From Bacteroidota bacterium (GTDB taxonomy: Bacteria > Bacteroidota > Bacteroidia > Cytophagales > Cyclobacteriaceae): a stretch of 64,000 bases of DNA. The position numbers and the translations under genes are program-made. This document shows, in pieces, positions 44,316 to 52,498 of this stretch; positions within the stretch are counted from its first letter, which is position 1, and each line of letters opens with the position of its first letter. The stretch spans positions 434,001 to 498,000 of the forward strand of contig JAFDYV010000004.1 in NCBI GenBank assembly GCA_018267275.1, given 5' to 3'. The notes beneath the pieces are model-generated. The model had not been told where the DNA came from and made no database searches. It saw only the letters and a program-made list of their open reading frames with translations.

Positions 44316-44395
44316 TCGTGCCACCATTACCAACCGAGGGAAATGAGCGGGACTGGTGGCACGACTCAAAGCTTCCGCATACATTCGTGCCACCA
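44316..44395. repeat. intergenic repeat with tcgtgccacca arms (three copies)
   Basis: tcgtgccacca occurs at 44316-44326 and 44385-44395, and its reverse complement tggtggcacga at 44354-44364. The first and middle copies form an 11-bp hairpin, as do the middle and last, so two alternative hairpins are possible. It lies in the 270-base gap downstream of the amidohydrolase gene and upstream of the 230-residue exported protein gene. I see no gene in it. Confidence 0.75.
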
Positions 44396-44448
44396 CTAAC
44401 AAGCGCGGGGCAAGCCCAATTCAAAAATCAACAATTACAAATCAAAAT

Positions 44449-45774
44449 TCACTTATACCTCTTCCCCTTCTTCACCACCATCTTTACATCTTGCAGCAGC
44501 GCCATGTGGCGGAGCACATCGCCTTTCACGGCTATGATGTCGGCAAACTTGCCTTCGGCAATTGTACCGTAGTCTTTTTCTACGCCCATCATCACCGCTG
44601 GCCAGTAGGTGGCCGCGCGGATGGTGTACATCGGGTCGAGGCCGAACTTATTCACCCACACATCGAGTTCGTTCCACGTGCTCTGACTGTGAAACTTCAT
44701 GGGGATGCCGCTGTCGGTGCCGATGAGCAACACCACGCCTGCGTCTTTCAGTTGTTTGATTTTCTTTTCGAGCGTGGGTTTGCGAATGGGGTTGAGCCCG
44801 AAGTAGCTGAGCCGACCGGGGTACTTGAGTGATTGCTTGATGTCTTGGATGATGGAATCGGGCAGGCCGAGGTGCCAACTGGTGTTGTCCAGTGCTTCGG
44901 GATTGTCGCGTACGTACTCGTAGTTGAAAAGGCCCTCCACGGTGGGTGTCCAGAAGAGCGGGCCGAGACTCATCTTAGCGGTGCGCTCTTTTATCATCGC
45001 CATGATGTCGTCAGGGTATTCGGGCGCGGCCGCCAGACCGGTGTGTTCAAAGTTGTCAGCTCCCGCCTTCATGCCCCTGCGGATTTCATCGGGGCGGTGC
45101 GAGTGCGCCACCACTTTCAATTTGTTTTTGTGTGCTTCGTCCACCACGGCCATGTATTCGGCCTCGGTCATTTCATCTTGGTCGATGAGCTTGATGCAGT
45201 TGACTCCCGCCTTGGCGAGTTGTTGAACTTTTTCGCGAGCATCTTTTGCACCACTTACACCCCAACGAAATTCCTGTGTGCCGGGGTAAGGTTCGTGCTG
45301 AATAAATGGCCCGCTCATGTACATGGTGGGGCCGGGAATTTCACCTTTGTTGATGCGGTCGCGCACGGAGAGGCTCGCCTCTAGCGGACCGCCCAAGTCG
45401 CGTGCACTCGTGACGCCCGCCATCAGCAATTGATGTGCGCTGGATGGCATGATAACATCCTTCTGAATTTTCATGTACTTCTTGTCCCAATGCGCGTAGT
45501 CGCTGTGGCCGTTAATCATCAGGTGCACGTGCATGTCCCACAAGCCGGGCATCACGCTCATGCCTTCGGTGGAAATGATCTCTGCGCCTTTGGGGATCTC
45601 AATGTTGCCCACCGTGCCGATGGCTTTGATTCGCTCGCCTTCAATAATGATAACGGAATTCAACAACGGCTTGCCGCCATAACCATCGATGAGCGTGCCA
45701 CCCACCAGGGCTTTGGTTTGAGCATGTGACAGAAACGGAACAGCAAGCAGAAATAGGAACAATAACTTTCTCAT
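44449..45774 (-). CDS. secreted amidohydrolase (imidazolonepropionase-like, PF01979)
   Basis: A signal peptide (RKLLFLFLLAVPFLSHAQ) is followed by a metal-dependent TIM-barrel hydrolase. The HxH motif is in MPGLWDMHVHLM (His82, His84). Further marks are the likely carbamylated lysine in GVNCIKLIDQDE, metal histidines in VVAHSHRP and NFEHTG, and the catalytic aspartate in LLIGTDSGIP. The C-terminus returns to the small beta domain (GTIAEGKFADIIAVKGD). Exported members often cleave cyclic imides or dipeptides; the substrate is unknown. Confidence 0.88.
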   Translation of the reverse strand: MRKLLFLFLLAVPFLSHAQTKALVGGTLIDGYGGKPLLNSVIIIEGERIKAIGTVGNIEIPKGAEIISTEGMSVMPGLWDMHVHLMINGHSDYAHWDKKYMKIQKDVIMPSSAHQLLMAGVTSARDLGGPLEASLSVRDRINKGEIPGPTMYMSGPFIQHEPYPGTQEFRWGVSGAKDAREKVQQLAKAGVNCIKLIDQDEMTEAEYMAVVDEAHKNKLKVVAHSHRPDEIRRGMKAGADNFEHTGLAAAPEYPDDIMAMIKERTAKMSLGPLFWTPTVEGLFNYEYVRDNPEALDNTSWHLGLPDSIIQDIKQSLKYPGRLSYFGLNPIRKPTLEKKIKQLKDAGVVLLIGTDSGIPMKFHSQSTWNELDVWVNKFGLDPMYTIRAATYWPAVMMGVEKDYGTIAEGKFADIIAVKGDVLRHMALLQDVKMVVKKGKRYK

Positions 45775-45883
45775 AACGGTAGTTTAGGATGAGAGAAAGG
45801 TAGCGAAAAAACTTTGTGCGTGCGAGGGGATTATGTGAGCGGAAGCACTTGCTTTTTTTCGCAATCTTCGTGAAAAAATCGAT

Positions 45884-46471
45884 ATGAAACCCACCAACCC
45901 CAAAGTCGATTGGTTTTTTAACAAGGCCACACCCTGGCAAGAGGAATACAAAGCACTGCGCACGCTTGTGCTCAGTTGCGGGCTGGCGGAAGAATTGAAA
46001 TGGGGCTGCCCTTGCTACACACACGAAGGCAACAACGTGGTGTTGATTCATGGTTTCAAAGAGTATTGTGCACTGCTCTTTCACAAAGGCGCGTTGCTGA
46101 AAGACCCCAAGAAGATACTCATCCAACAAACTGAAAATGTACAGTCCGCGCGACAGATTCGTTTTACCCACCTCGATGAAATCACCGATAAGGAAACAGT
46201 ATTAAAGACTTACATCAAAGAAGCCATTAACGTAGAGGCTGCCGGCAAAAAAGTCGAATTCAAAAAAGCTTCAGAGTTTAAAATGCCGACAGAGTTCAAG
46301 CGAGCATTAGATGCAACGCCTTCGTTGAAAAAAGCATTTAGGTCACTTACGCCAGGGCGGCGGCGGGGCTACCTGCTTTATTTCTCATCTGCCAAGCAAG
46401 CAAAAACCCGCGAGGCGCGAATTGAAAAGTTCATACCTCATATCATGAAAGGCAAGGGGCTGGATGATTAA
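45884..46471 (+). CDS. DUF1801/YdeI-OmpD-associated family protein (195 aa)
   Basis: The N-terminal 125 residues are a DUF1801 domain (LRTLVLSCGLAEELKWGCPCYTHEGNNVVLIHGFKEYCALLFHKGALL). The C-terminal part is the YdeI-type helical block ending in TPGRRRGYLLYFSSAKQAKTREARIEKFIP. These proteins are cytoplasmic and linked to envelope-stress and peptide resistance in some bacteria, but the biochemical role is not known. It is a single gene, divergent from the amidohydrolase. Confidence 0.88.
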   Translation: MKPTNPKVDWFFNKATPWQEEYKALRTLVLSCGLAEELKWGCPCYTHEGNNVVLIHGFKEYCALLFHKGALLKDPKKILIQQTENVQSARQIRFTHLDEITDKETVLKTYIKEAINVEAAGKKVEFKKASEFKMPTEFKRALDATPSLKKAFRSLTPGRRRGYLLYFSSAKQAKTREARIEKFIPHIMKGKGLDD

Positions 46472-46573
46472 GTTGTCGTGATGGCCAATTCAAGTATCGT
46501 TTACTCCATATCTGAGGACAGTTGTACCTTTTAAAACTCTGACTTTCAAACACATATTGATTTTCAAACTTTA

Positions 46574-46608
46574 TTTATTGTTTTGCAATAAATATTGGTT
46601 GATATTTG
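46574..46608 (+). promoter_or_regulatory. palindrome and possible promoter ahead of the DUF2975/HTH pair
   Basis: The palindrome tttattg (46574-46580), ttttg, caataaa (46586-46592) is followed by GATATTTG (46601-46608), one mismatch from the Bacteroidota -7 box TAnnTTTG, with a TTG 20 bases upstream of it. This is 25 bases before the DUF2975 start. The adjacent HTH protein could bind the palindrome. Confidence 0.35.
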
Positions 46609-46633
46609 CCACGGCAACGAACAAAGCCACATT

Positions 46634-47167
46634 ATGAAAACAAAAACAGAAACGATTTTAAAAGTGATGCACGTGCTGGCCTGGATAGCCTTTATTGGGC
46701 TGTCAATAGAAGCCGGTGCAATTTTGACGGCCTACGGAGTAAGTTGGTTCAACCCGATAGCGGCTAAAGACCTATACCGCGGCATGAACTTGTACGACCT
46801 AAGTCAGTACGACTTCTGGTTGTATACACAGATGGTGTCTTACATCGTGGCTTTGCTGGTAGTAAAAGCCTATGCTGTTTATCTCATTATCAAAATCATG
46901 ATGAAGGTAAAACTGCAGAATCCATTCACTGTGGAAATCGCCACCAGGCTAGAGACCATCAGCTATGTATTGTTCGGTGGTGTGGTCATTTCACTCATCT
47001 GCAAGGTACAAGTTGACTGGCTTCAAAAACACGTGCGCGATTTTCAAATCAGTTGGATAGGTGAAAATGCTGGCGAGTTTATATTCATGGCGGGTTTGGT
47101 ATTTATTATCTCGCAAGTATTTAAGCGTGGGGTAGAGTTGCAATCAGAAAACGAACTAACTGTATAG
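46634..47167 (+). CDS. DUF2975 membrane protein
   Basis: Four hydrophobic helices in 177 residues (near 12-35, 70-95, 108-128 and 145-165). The layout MKTKTETILKVMHVLAWIAF, then LQNPFTVEIATRLETISYVLF, is characteristic of DUF2975. The frame is open from 46595 but the Met at 46634 begins the conserved part. It is followed after 4 bases by a small HTH regulator, the usual partner of DUF2975 in Firmicutes and Bacteroidota. Confidence 0.85.
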   Translation: MKTKTETILKVMHVLAWIAFIGLSIEAGAILTAYGVSWFNPIAAKDLYRGMNLYDLSQYDFWLYTQMVSYIVALLVVKAYAVYLIIKIMMKVKLQNPFTVEIATRLETISYVLFGGVVISLICKVQVDWLQKHVRDFQISWIGENAGEFIFMAGLVFIISQVFKRGVELQSENELTV

Positions 47168-47171
47168 CGCC

Positions 47172-47387
47172 ATGCCAATTATCGTAAACGTAGATGTGAT
47201 GATGGCCAAGCGCAAGATGTCGCTCAACGAGCTGTCGGAGAAAGTGGACATTACACTCGCCAACTTATCGATATTGAAAACGGGAAAAGCCAAAGCGGTG
47301 CGGTTCAGTACACTCGAAGCCATTTGCAAAGCCCTAGACTGCCAGCCGGGCGATTTGCTAGAGTATAGAAAGGATCAAGTGACTTGA
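47172..47387 (+). CDS. Cro/CI-type helix-turn-helix regulator (YozG-like, 71 aa)
   Basis: A compact XRE-type domain: MAKRKMSLNELSEKVDITLANLSILKTGKAKAVRFSTLEAICKALDCQPGDLLEY. This is almost only the DNA-binding domain. It probably regulates itself and the DUF2975 gene 4 bases upstream, with the membrane protein acting as its modulator. Confidence 0.92.
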   Translation: MPIIVNVDVMMAKRKMSLNELSEKVDITLANLSILKTGKAKAVRFSTLEAICKALDCQPGDLLEYRKDQVT

Positions 47388-47390
47388 TTT

Positions 47391-47807
47391 TCACTTTCTT
47401 CCAAGTACCCAGCCAACCACGCCCCCCGTTGCGCCCATCATTACTGCCATCACAACCGTGTCTACCAATGTAGCGGTGAGGTTTGAAATATTGGTGGTGC
47501 CGTACATGTTAAAACCAAAACCTAATGCCATGATAAAACCTACCATAGCGCCCGCCTTCAGGCCTCTGGCAAATGACGTAACGTTTGCCCACTTGCCAAA
47601 GATGTACACGAGCAGGTAGGCCATCATTACGTTGCCAGCGATCAGCGCCCACCACTGCATGTCAGCGTCTGTGCGCATCACACCGGTGGCAGTGCCAATA
47701 TTGGAAGCATAAAAATCCATTAGCAACACACCGTAAATAAGAAAGCCAAGAATAAAATAAACAGCGAAGCCAGCGAGTGTGGCCAAGATGCGTTTCTTTG
47801 CGTCCAT
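47391..47807 (-). CDS. four-helix membrane protein (DUF1761-like, 138 aa)
   Basis: Hydrophobic helices lie near residues 8-28, 52-72, 84-102 and 112-135. The layout MDAKKRILATLAGFAVYFILGFLIYGVLL, then WWALIAGNVMMAYLLVYIF and FARGLKAGAMVGFIMAL, resembles DUF1761 proteins. The function is unknown. It is convergent with the HTH gene (3-base gap). Confidence 0.75.
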   Translation of the reverse strand: MDAKKRILATLAGFAVYFILGFLIYGVLLMDFYASNIGTATGVMRTDADMQWWALIAGNVMMAYLLVYIFGKWANVTSFARGLKAGAMVGFIMALGFGFNMYGTTNISNLTATLVDTVVMAVMMGATGGVVGWVLGRK

Positions 47808-47916
47808 AGGTATTGGGTTTTGATTGACGAAAGAAAGTTAATGAATGAAATTGAAAATCAGACACTCGAGCGTCAATAATACTACCCTTTCAGCCCCCAT
47901 AAAATTGACGGGCTGC

Positions 47917-48264
47917 CTATCTCCTTCGCCCTGCTCTACCCAAGTACTTAAACGAATCAATCATGAGCACTGTGCCCACTGCCCCGGTGGCCCCGCCAGT
48001 TATCAATAAAACCTGTCCGAGTTGATCGTTGGAGCGGCCCAACATCAGTCCCCCGGTAATCGTGAGCGAGTAGCCAATGGTTGCCACTAAAATCCCCCGC
48101 TTGAACTTCTTTTCGGAGGTAGACAGGTTGAGTTGCACCTGGTCCATTCGTTCGTTGAGGCCCAGTACCTGCTGTTTCAGTTCTTCAATGCTGGCGGGCG
48201 ATTGTTGCGCTTGTGAGGCAAAAGAAAAAGCCAACAGACAGAAAAGGAAAAGATGTTTTATCAT
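47917..48264 (-). CDS. small secreted/membrane protein coupled to the LytTR regulator (115 aa)
   Basis: A signal peptide (MIKHLFLFCLLAFSFASQAQ) is followed by a short coiled coil (SIEELKQQVLGLNERMDQVQLNL) and two hydrophobic helices (about 57-75 and 85-104). It is the third gene of a coupled operon: its start overlaps the response-regulator stop by 4 bases. It may be a membrane accessory of the two-component system. No family is recognised. Confidence 0.6.
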   Translation of the reverse strand: MIKHLFLFCLLAFSFASQAQQSPASIEELKQQVLGLNERMDQVQLNLSTSEKKFKRGILVATIGYSLTITGGLMLGRSNDQLGQVLLITGGATGAVGTVLMIDSFKYLGRAGRRR

Positions 48265-49022
48265 TGATCTAACCACATTTTAAATTCTTGCGCGCGTTCG
48301 CGGCTTACTGCCAACTCATGTTCAGTCGGTTGGTGAAGCTTTACTTCCAGTTTAGAACTGATAAGACCCTTCACCTCGGCAATCGCATCTGCACGCACAA
48401 TAAATTTTCGACTTATTCTAAAAAACTCCTTAGGATCCAAAATGTTTTCAAGCTCCTCGAGGGTATATCCAATCAAATGCTTCCTGTTTTCTTTGCGCGA
48501 TACCATGTATGCTTCTTTCCCATCGGCAAAAAAGTAAGCAACTTCCTCAGCTGGCTTAAACTGAATTTTGTTTCCGGCTTTGATTACCAATCGTTGTTTG
48601 TACGGCTGTCCTTTTGTTTTGATGATTTCTTTCAATACTCCCAGTTCGTCACTGTTTAATCCTTTTCGGTTTAATTTTTTCAATTTTTCAAGCGCCAAGC
48701 GAAGGTCTTCTTTTTGAACTGGTTTTAGCAAATAATCGATGCTATTCAGTTTAAATGCCTTTAATGTAAACTGGTCGTAGGCCGTGGTGAAAATAATGGG
48801 TGAATCAATGGTAGTCTTTTCAAAAATCTCAAAACTTCTTCCGTCTGCAAGTTGAATGTCAAGGAAGATAATATCTGGAGCCGATTCTGTTTTTAGGTAA
48901 TGGACGGTATCAGCGATGGTATCAAATTGCCCAACGATTTCGATGGTTGCATCAATCGATTTTACCAACTCGATCAATCGCTCTGCGGCCAACTGTTCGT
49001 CTTCTACAACAATCGCTTTCAT
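48261..49022 (-). CDS. LytTR-family response regulator
   Basis: The receiver domain (residues 1-120) has the acidic pair ED (7-8), the phospho-acceptor Asp55 in IIFLDIQLADG and Lys in DYLLKPVQKEDL. The LytTR DNA-binding domain (about 150-250) has FFRISRKFIVRADAIAEVKG and ELAVSRERAQEFKMWL. It is the partner of the adjacent sensor kinase, with a 4-base overlap. Confidence 0.95.
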   Translation of the reverse strand: MKAIVVEDEQLAAERLIELVKSIDATIEIVGQFDTIADTVHYLKTESAPDIIFLDIQLADGRSFEIFEKTTIDSPIIFTTAYDQFTLKAFKLNSIDYLLKPVQKEDLRLALEKLKKLNRKGLNSDELGVLKEIIKTKGQPYKQRLVIKAGNKIQFKPAEEVAYFFADGKEAYMVSRKENRKHLIGYTLEELENILDPKEFFRISRKFIVRADAIAEVKGLISSKLEVKLHQPTEHELAVSRERAQEFKMWLDQ

Positions 49023-50041
49023 TGTAATTGCAATAGCGGAATAGTCACCCTAAACTCCTGGGATAGTTTTTCGATAACAACTTGTTCATCGCTCAAGAGG
49101 CGATAGCGGCTTTGAATATTTTGTAGCCCTCGCTGGGTGGACTCTTCTTTGAATTCCTTTTCCTGTAAGTTGTTCGATACCACAATCGATCCGTTGTGGG
49201 TATACAGCCTAATTGTAAGAGGATTGTTTTTAGAAACGATATTGTGCTTGATCGCATTTTCGATCAACATCTGCAACGATGCCGGGGCAACGTAAAAATT
49301 ATCTGAGTTGGCTTCCAACTTTTTTTCGATAATCAAGTTTTCGCCATGCCTCATTTTAAGCAAATACAAATACGATTCTATGAACGATAATTCTTCTTGC
49401 AGTGTCACCACTTTCTTCTGCTGGCTTTGCAATAAATAGCGGTACACGTTAGAAAGTTGCGCAATAAACTTTGAAGACGTATCTGGGTCTTTGTATACCA
49501 AGTTCGAGAGCACATTGAAGCAGTTGAACATAAAGTGCGGATTCACCTGGCTGCGCAACGCTTCAAATTGTGCTTCGATGCTTTCTTTTTTGAGTTGTTC
49601 GGCTTCGAGTTGTGTTTGCTTTAAACGATTCATGTAAAACACAATCGCGTTAACGCAATTCAAGAACAAGTTAACCCGAAAGCCAAAGGCCAACAGTAAA
49701 CGGGTGTGGGTAAAATCATATTGTAATGGGGCAATCAAAACTATGTCGAGCAGGAAAAGCGTGATAAAACAGGCGATCGCTACATTGAGCATGCTTACAA
49801 AAAATAAGATGATGAGCGGGTGTACTTTTTTTAACAGCCCTGTCGCGATTCTGGGAAGATTGATTTCCACCAACCGGTTAAACTCCCAAATGAGTAAGAC
49901 AACGGCTGAAAGGACACCAAACAGATGGATGTTTGTTAGCTCCGCGTCAAATAACTTCTCACCTACGGTGAATTGAATATTGAAGTATGAATATACCGCC
50001 AACAACAAAATAAACCCATATCTATATTTTACCGAAAACAC
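49019..50041 (-). CDS. LytS/YehU-type membrane sensor histidine kinase
   Basis: Four N-terminal transmembrane helices within the first 140 residues form a membrane sensor. A linker coiled coil (LKQTQLEAEQLKKESIEAQFEAL) leads to the His_kinase domain with phospho-accepting His169 in SQVNPHFMFNCFNVLSNLV. The ATPase domain has the N-box PASLQMLIENAIKHNI and a late QRGLQNIQSRYRLL. It phosphorylates the LytTR regulator encoded downstream. The signal is unknown. Confidence 0.94.
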   Translation of the reverse strand: MFSVKYRYGFILLLAVYSYFNIQFTVGEKLFDAELTNIHLFGVLSAVVLLIWEFNRLVEINLPRIATGLLKKVHPLIILFFVSMLNVAIACFITLFLLDIVLIAPLQYDFTHTRLLLAFGFRVNLFLNCVNAIVFYMNRLKQTQLEAEQLKKESIEAQFEALRSQVNPHFMFNCFNVLSNLVYKDPDTSSKFIAQLSNVYRYLLQSQQKKVVTLQEELSFIESYLYLLKMRHGENLIIEKKLEANSDNFYVAPASLQMLIENAIKHNIVSKNNPLTIRLYTHNGSIVVSNNLQEKEFKEESTQRGLQNIQSRYRLLSDEQVVIEKLSQEFRVTIPLLQLQ

Positions 50042-50100
50042 AGGCCGAATTTAGAGAATAACGTTGAGTTTGTGATACTGTTCAAACAAAACAAAGAGCT

Positions 50101-50140
50101 GTCTCAAAAGCCACCCTACAAATCCCCTTGCTTCTGAGAC
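50101..50140 (-). terminator. possible terminator between the FAS1 gene and the kinase operon
   Basis: gtctcaaaag (50101-50110) and cttctgagac (50131-50140) pair with one mismatch over 10 bases, with a 20-base loop. On the minus strand they are followed by a T-rich stretch (tttgttttgtttg). This would end the FAS1 transcript before the sensor kinase gene. Confidence 0.45.
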
Positions 50141-50168
50141 GCTCCTTGCCATTTATTTGATCAACTAT

Positions 50169-51584
50169 TTATTGCGGACGCAACACTTGATTGATGGTGT
50201 GAATTACACCGTTGTTTCCAAGTACATTAACCAAGTTAGCATCGGTGCTAATAGTAGCCGTTCTGCTGCCCGACAGCGAGCCTGTTACTGTTCCCGCTGT
50301 TGCGTTGATCGAGATGTTGCCATTCAATGTGGCTACATTAGCTGTGACCAAATCTCTTGAAAACACCCGGCCGGTGGCAGTGGTAGGCGCTGAGATGATG
50401 TGGTGTTGCAATACTGCCGTAAGCGTACCGTCACTTATGCCATTCAATCCAGTAACACCCAAGTCGGTGTACAATTGCTGGAAGGCTGCGTCTGTTGGCG
50501 CAAATACTGTTAAGTTAGATGATGTTCCGCTGGCTGCGTTCAACAGCGCGGGTATGCGGGTGAGGGCGGCCACCAATTGTGTAAACTGCGCAGGCGACCC
50601 TGTTGACAACGCGGTTGCAATTTGTGCGATGGTTTGTGTGGGCGGTGTCAACGTTCTATTGATCACATGCACCACACCGTTGCTCGCAATAATGTCTGTT
50701 TGCGTTACTTGTGTGCGACCGTTGATGAATACTCCGGCCGAACCACGGTTGCTCAAGTAAAACTTACCTCCACCCACGGTTGTGATTTCTGAATTGCCGG
50801 GGGCAGCAACATTTGGCAGATTAGCTGCGCGTACTTCTGAGCCTAAAACGTGGTAAGCCAAGATGGCATCAATTGCTGCTGCTGTTGTCGGCAATGATGT
50901 AATGCCAGCTGCAGTGAATGCCGCGTTATTGGGCGCGAAAAGTGTTTTCTTGGTGGAGTTCAAAAGTAAATCGCGAGTTGATTGTGATGCGCCTTTTACC
51001 GCTGCCACCAGTGTTGAAAAATCTTTGTTGAAGTAAGCTGGTGCATAGATGGTTCCTACAATCGGAAGAATCGATGGGTTAACCAAAACCTGATCAATAA
51101 TGTGAACAACTCCGTTGCTAGCCAATACGTCAGCCGTAGTAACATTGGTGTTGGTATTGAGCTTAATGGGATTGATGGTAACGGCAATATTCTCGTTTGC
51201 AGCGGTGTTTACATTTCCTGCGGTAAGTTGTGTCGATCTTACTGCACCACTTGTAACTACGTGATATTGAAGAATGCTTTTTAACACATCATCCGGCACG
51301 TTGTTGATGTCTGTTTGGCCAATAGCAGCCAATAGGGCCGTGAAGGCTTGATTTGTTGGTGCGAACACGGTGAAATTTCCGGAGCCACTGAGCGTGCTCA
51401 CTAAATCAGGGAACTTGCTCAAGGCTGCCACTAAAGAACTTAAGTTGGTGTTGGCAGATGCCAATGCAACTATGTTTTGTGTAGGCACAGGTGTTTTTTT
51501 GTCATCTGAACAACGGATGGCTGTTACAAACAGCACGATTAAAGCTAGCGCCCAAGACAGTACAGGTTTTCCTTTCATTTTCAT
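50169..51584 (-). CDS. lipoprotein with three FAS1 (fasciclin) domains
   Basis: The signal MKGKPVLSWALALIVLFVTAIRC ends in a cysteine followed by SDDK, which fits a Bacteroidota surface-lipoprotein export signal. Three tandem FAS1 domains follow (about residues 40-172, 175-312 and 318-470). Each carries the hallmark FAPTNQAF / FAPNNAAF / FAPTDAAF and a closing block of the type ASNGVVHIIDQVL / ASNGVVHVINRTL / GNNGVIHTINQVL. FAS1 domains mediate adhesion to surfaces and matrix. Confidence 0.93.
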   Translation of the reverse strand: MKMKGKPVLSWALALIVLFVTAIRCSDDKKTPVPTQNIVALASANTNLSSLVAALSKFPDLVSTLSGSGNFTVFAPTNQAFTALLAAIGQTDINNVPDDVLKSILQYHVVTSGAVRSTQLTAGNVNTAANENIAVTINPIKLNTNTNVTTADVLASNGVVHIIDQVLVNPSILPIVGTIYAPAYFNKDFSTLVAAVKGASQSTRDLLLNSTKKTLFAPNNAAFTAAGITSLPTTAAAIDAILAYHVLGSEVRAANLPNVAAPGNSEITTVGGGKFYLSNRGSAGVFINGRTQVTQTDIIASNGVVHVINRTLTPPTQTIAQIATALSTGSPAQFTQLVAALTRIPALLNAASGTSSNLTVFAPTDAAFQQLYTDLGVTGLNGISDGTLTAVLQHHIISAPTTATGRVFSRDLVTANVATLNGNISINATAGTVTGSLSGSRTATISTDANLVNVLGNNGVIHTINQVLRPQ

Positions 51585-51745
51585 TTTTGTTGTATTTGGT
51601 TTAACAATCAGTTTGATAGTAAACCTTCAAAAATGAATTAAGATATAGCGCTATTGAGTGAACGGATTGATATAAGGAGTGAAGCGCTTAATCAATCGCT
51701 TGAATGGAAAATGGCTGAGCTGGGTCGATTCGGGGCTAGCATTCA

Positions 51746-52414
51746 CTAATGACAAGCCTTGTTGTATTTCTTCAGTTTGTAGTAATTGTAAGGCAGCGGG
51801 GCTAAAAACCCTACTACCAAGGAGACGGCTAGCGCTATCCAATACATGGGGTTTCCAAACGCTGCTTTTCCTCCCGTCATCATAAAATCGCTGGTATTCA
51901 TTGCTAGCTCCATGGCAACCATCGATATGAAAGACATAGAAAAGGCTGTTTGCAACGCCAAAGCCCAATTGAATTTTTCGCGCACGCGCAGCAATATGGT
52001 CTCGAGCAAAATAGACGTACACAAGCCCGCAATGGTAGCCAGCACCATTTGAGTCATCATGCCAATGTTGGGGTAAAATGCCTGCAAGAAAATGATCATT
52101 CCAAAATCACCAATAGAACACCCGATTAAACAATTGAGCGTATTGAAACCGGCACGGCCCCAAATCTTTTTGTCAGCCCAAAAGCCGGGAGGATTAACTG
52201 CCGCTGAACCGTTTTCGAATATTTGATAGGCATGTCCCGATAGGCCAGCCTGCAATTGATTCAACCCCACTGGTGCAGCAAGTTGTAATTGGACTTCGGC
52301 ATGAGCAAAATCTACTTTCGCGTCCGTTACGCCCGATACATTCTTAAGGGCTTTTTCCACGGTGTTGGCGCAGCCCATGCAAGTCATTCCCGAAACTTTA
52401 TAGGTGTGTGTCAT
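51746..52414 (-). CDS. heavy-metal-associated domain fused to a DUF4396 membrane domain
   Basis: Residues 1-65 are an HMA domain with the metal-binding GMTCMGC (Cys12, Cys15), as in copper chaperones and CopZ/CopA. Residues 80-215 hold about four helices with NTLNCLIGCSIGDFGMIIFLQA, which matches DUF4396 as I recall it. It probably handles Cu(I) or a related metal at the membrane, delivering or exporting it, but no P-type ATPase is adjacent. Confidence 0.85.
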   Translation of the reverse strand: MTHTYKVSGMTCMGCANTVEKALKNVSGVTDAKVDFAHAEVQLQLAAPVGLNQLQAGLSGHAYQIFENGSAAVNPPGFWADKKIWGRAGFNTLNCLIGCSIGDFGMIIFLQAFYPNIGMMTQMVLATIAGLCTSILLETILLRVREKFNWALALQTAFSMSFISMVAMELAMNTSDFMMTGGKAAFGNPMYWIALAVSLVVGFLAPLPYNYYKLKKYNKACH

Positions 52415-52498
52415 TGAAGTGTCAAGTTTTAAACAAACCTATAACACAAAAGCGATTCGAAAAATTTCAGCTTGTAGTTAAAATTGTTTCTACAGAAC

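Noticed and set aside
51641..51745. Possible gene or RNA between the FAS1 and HMA genes
   Set aside because: Short frames only, with no start, motif or structure beyond a 10-base palindrome atagcgctat.
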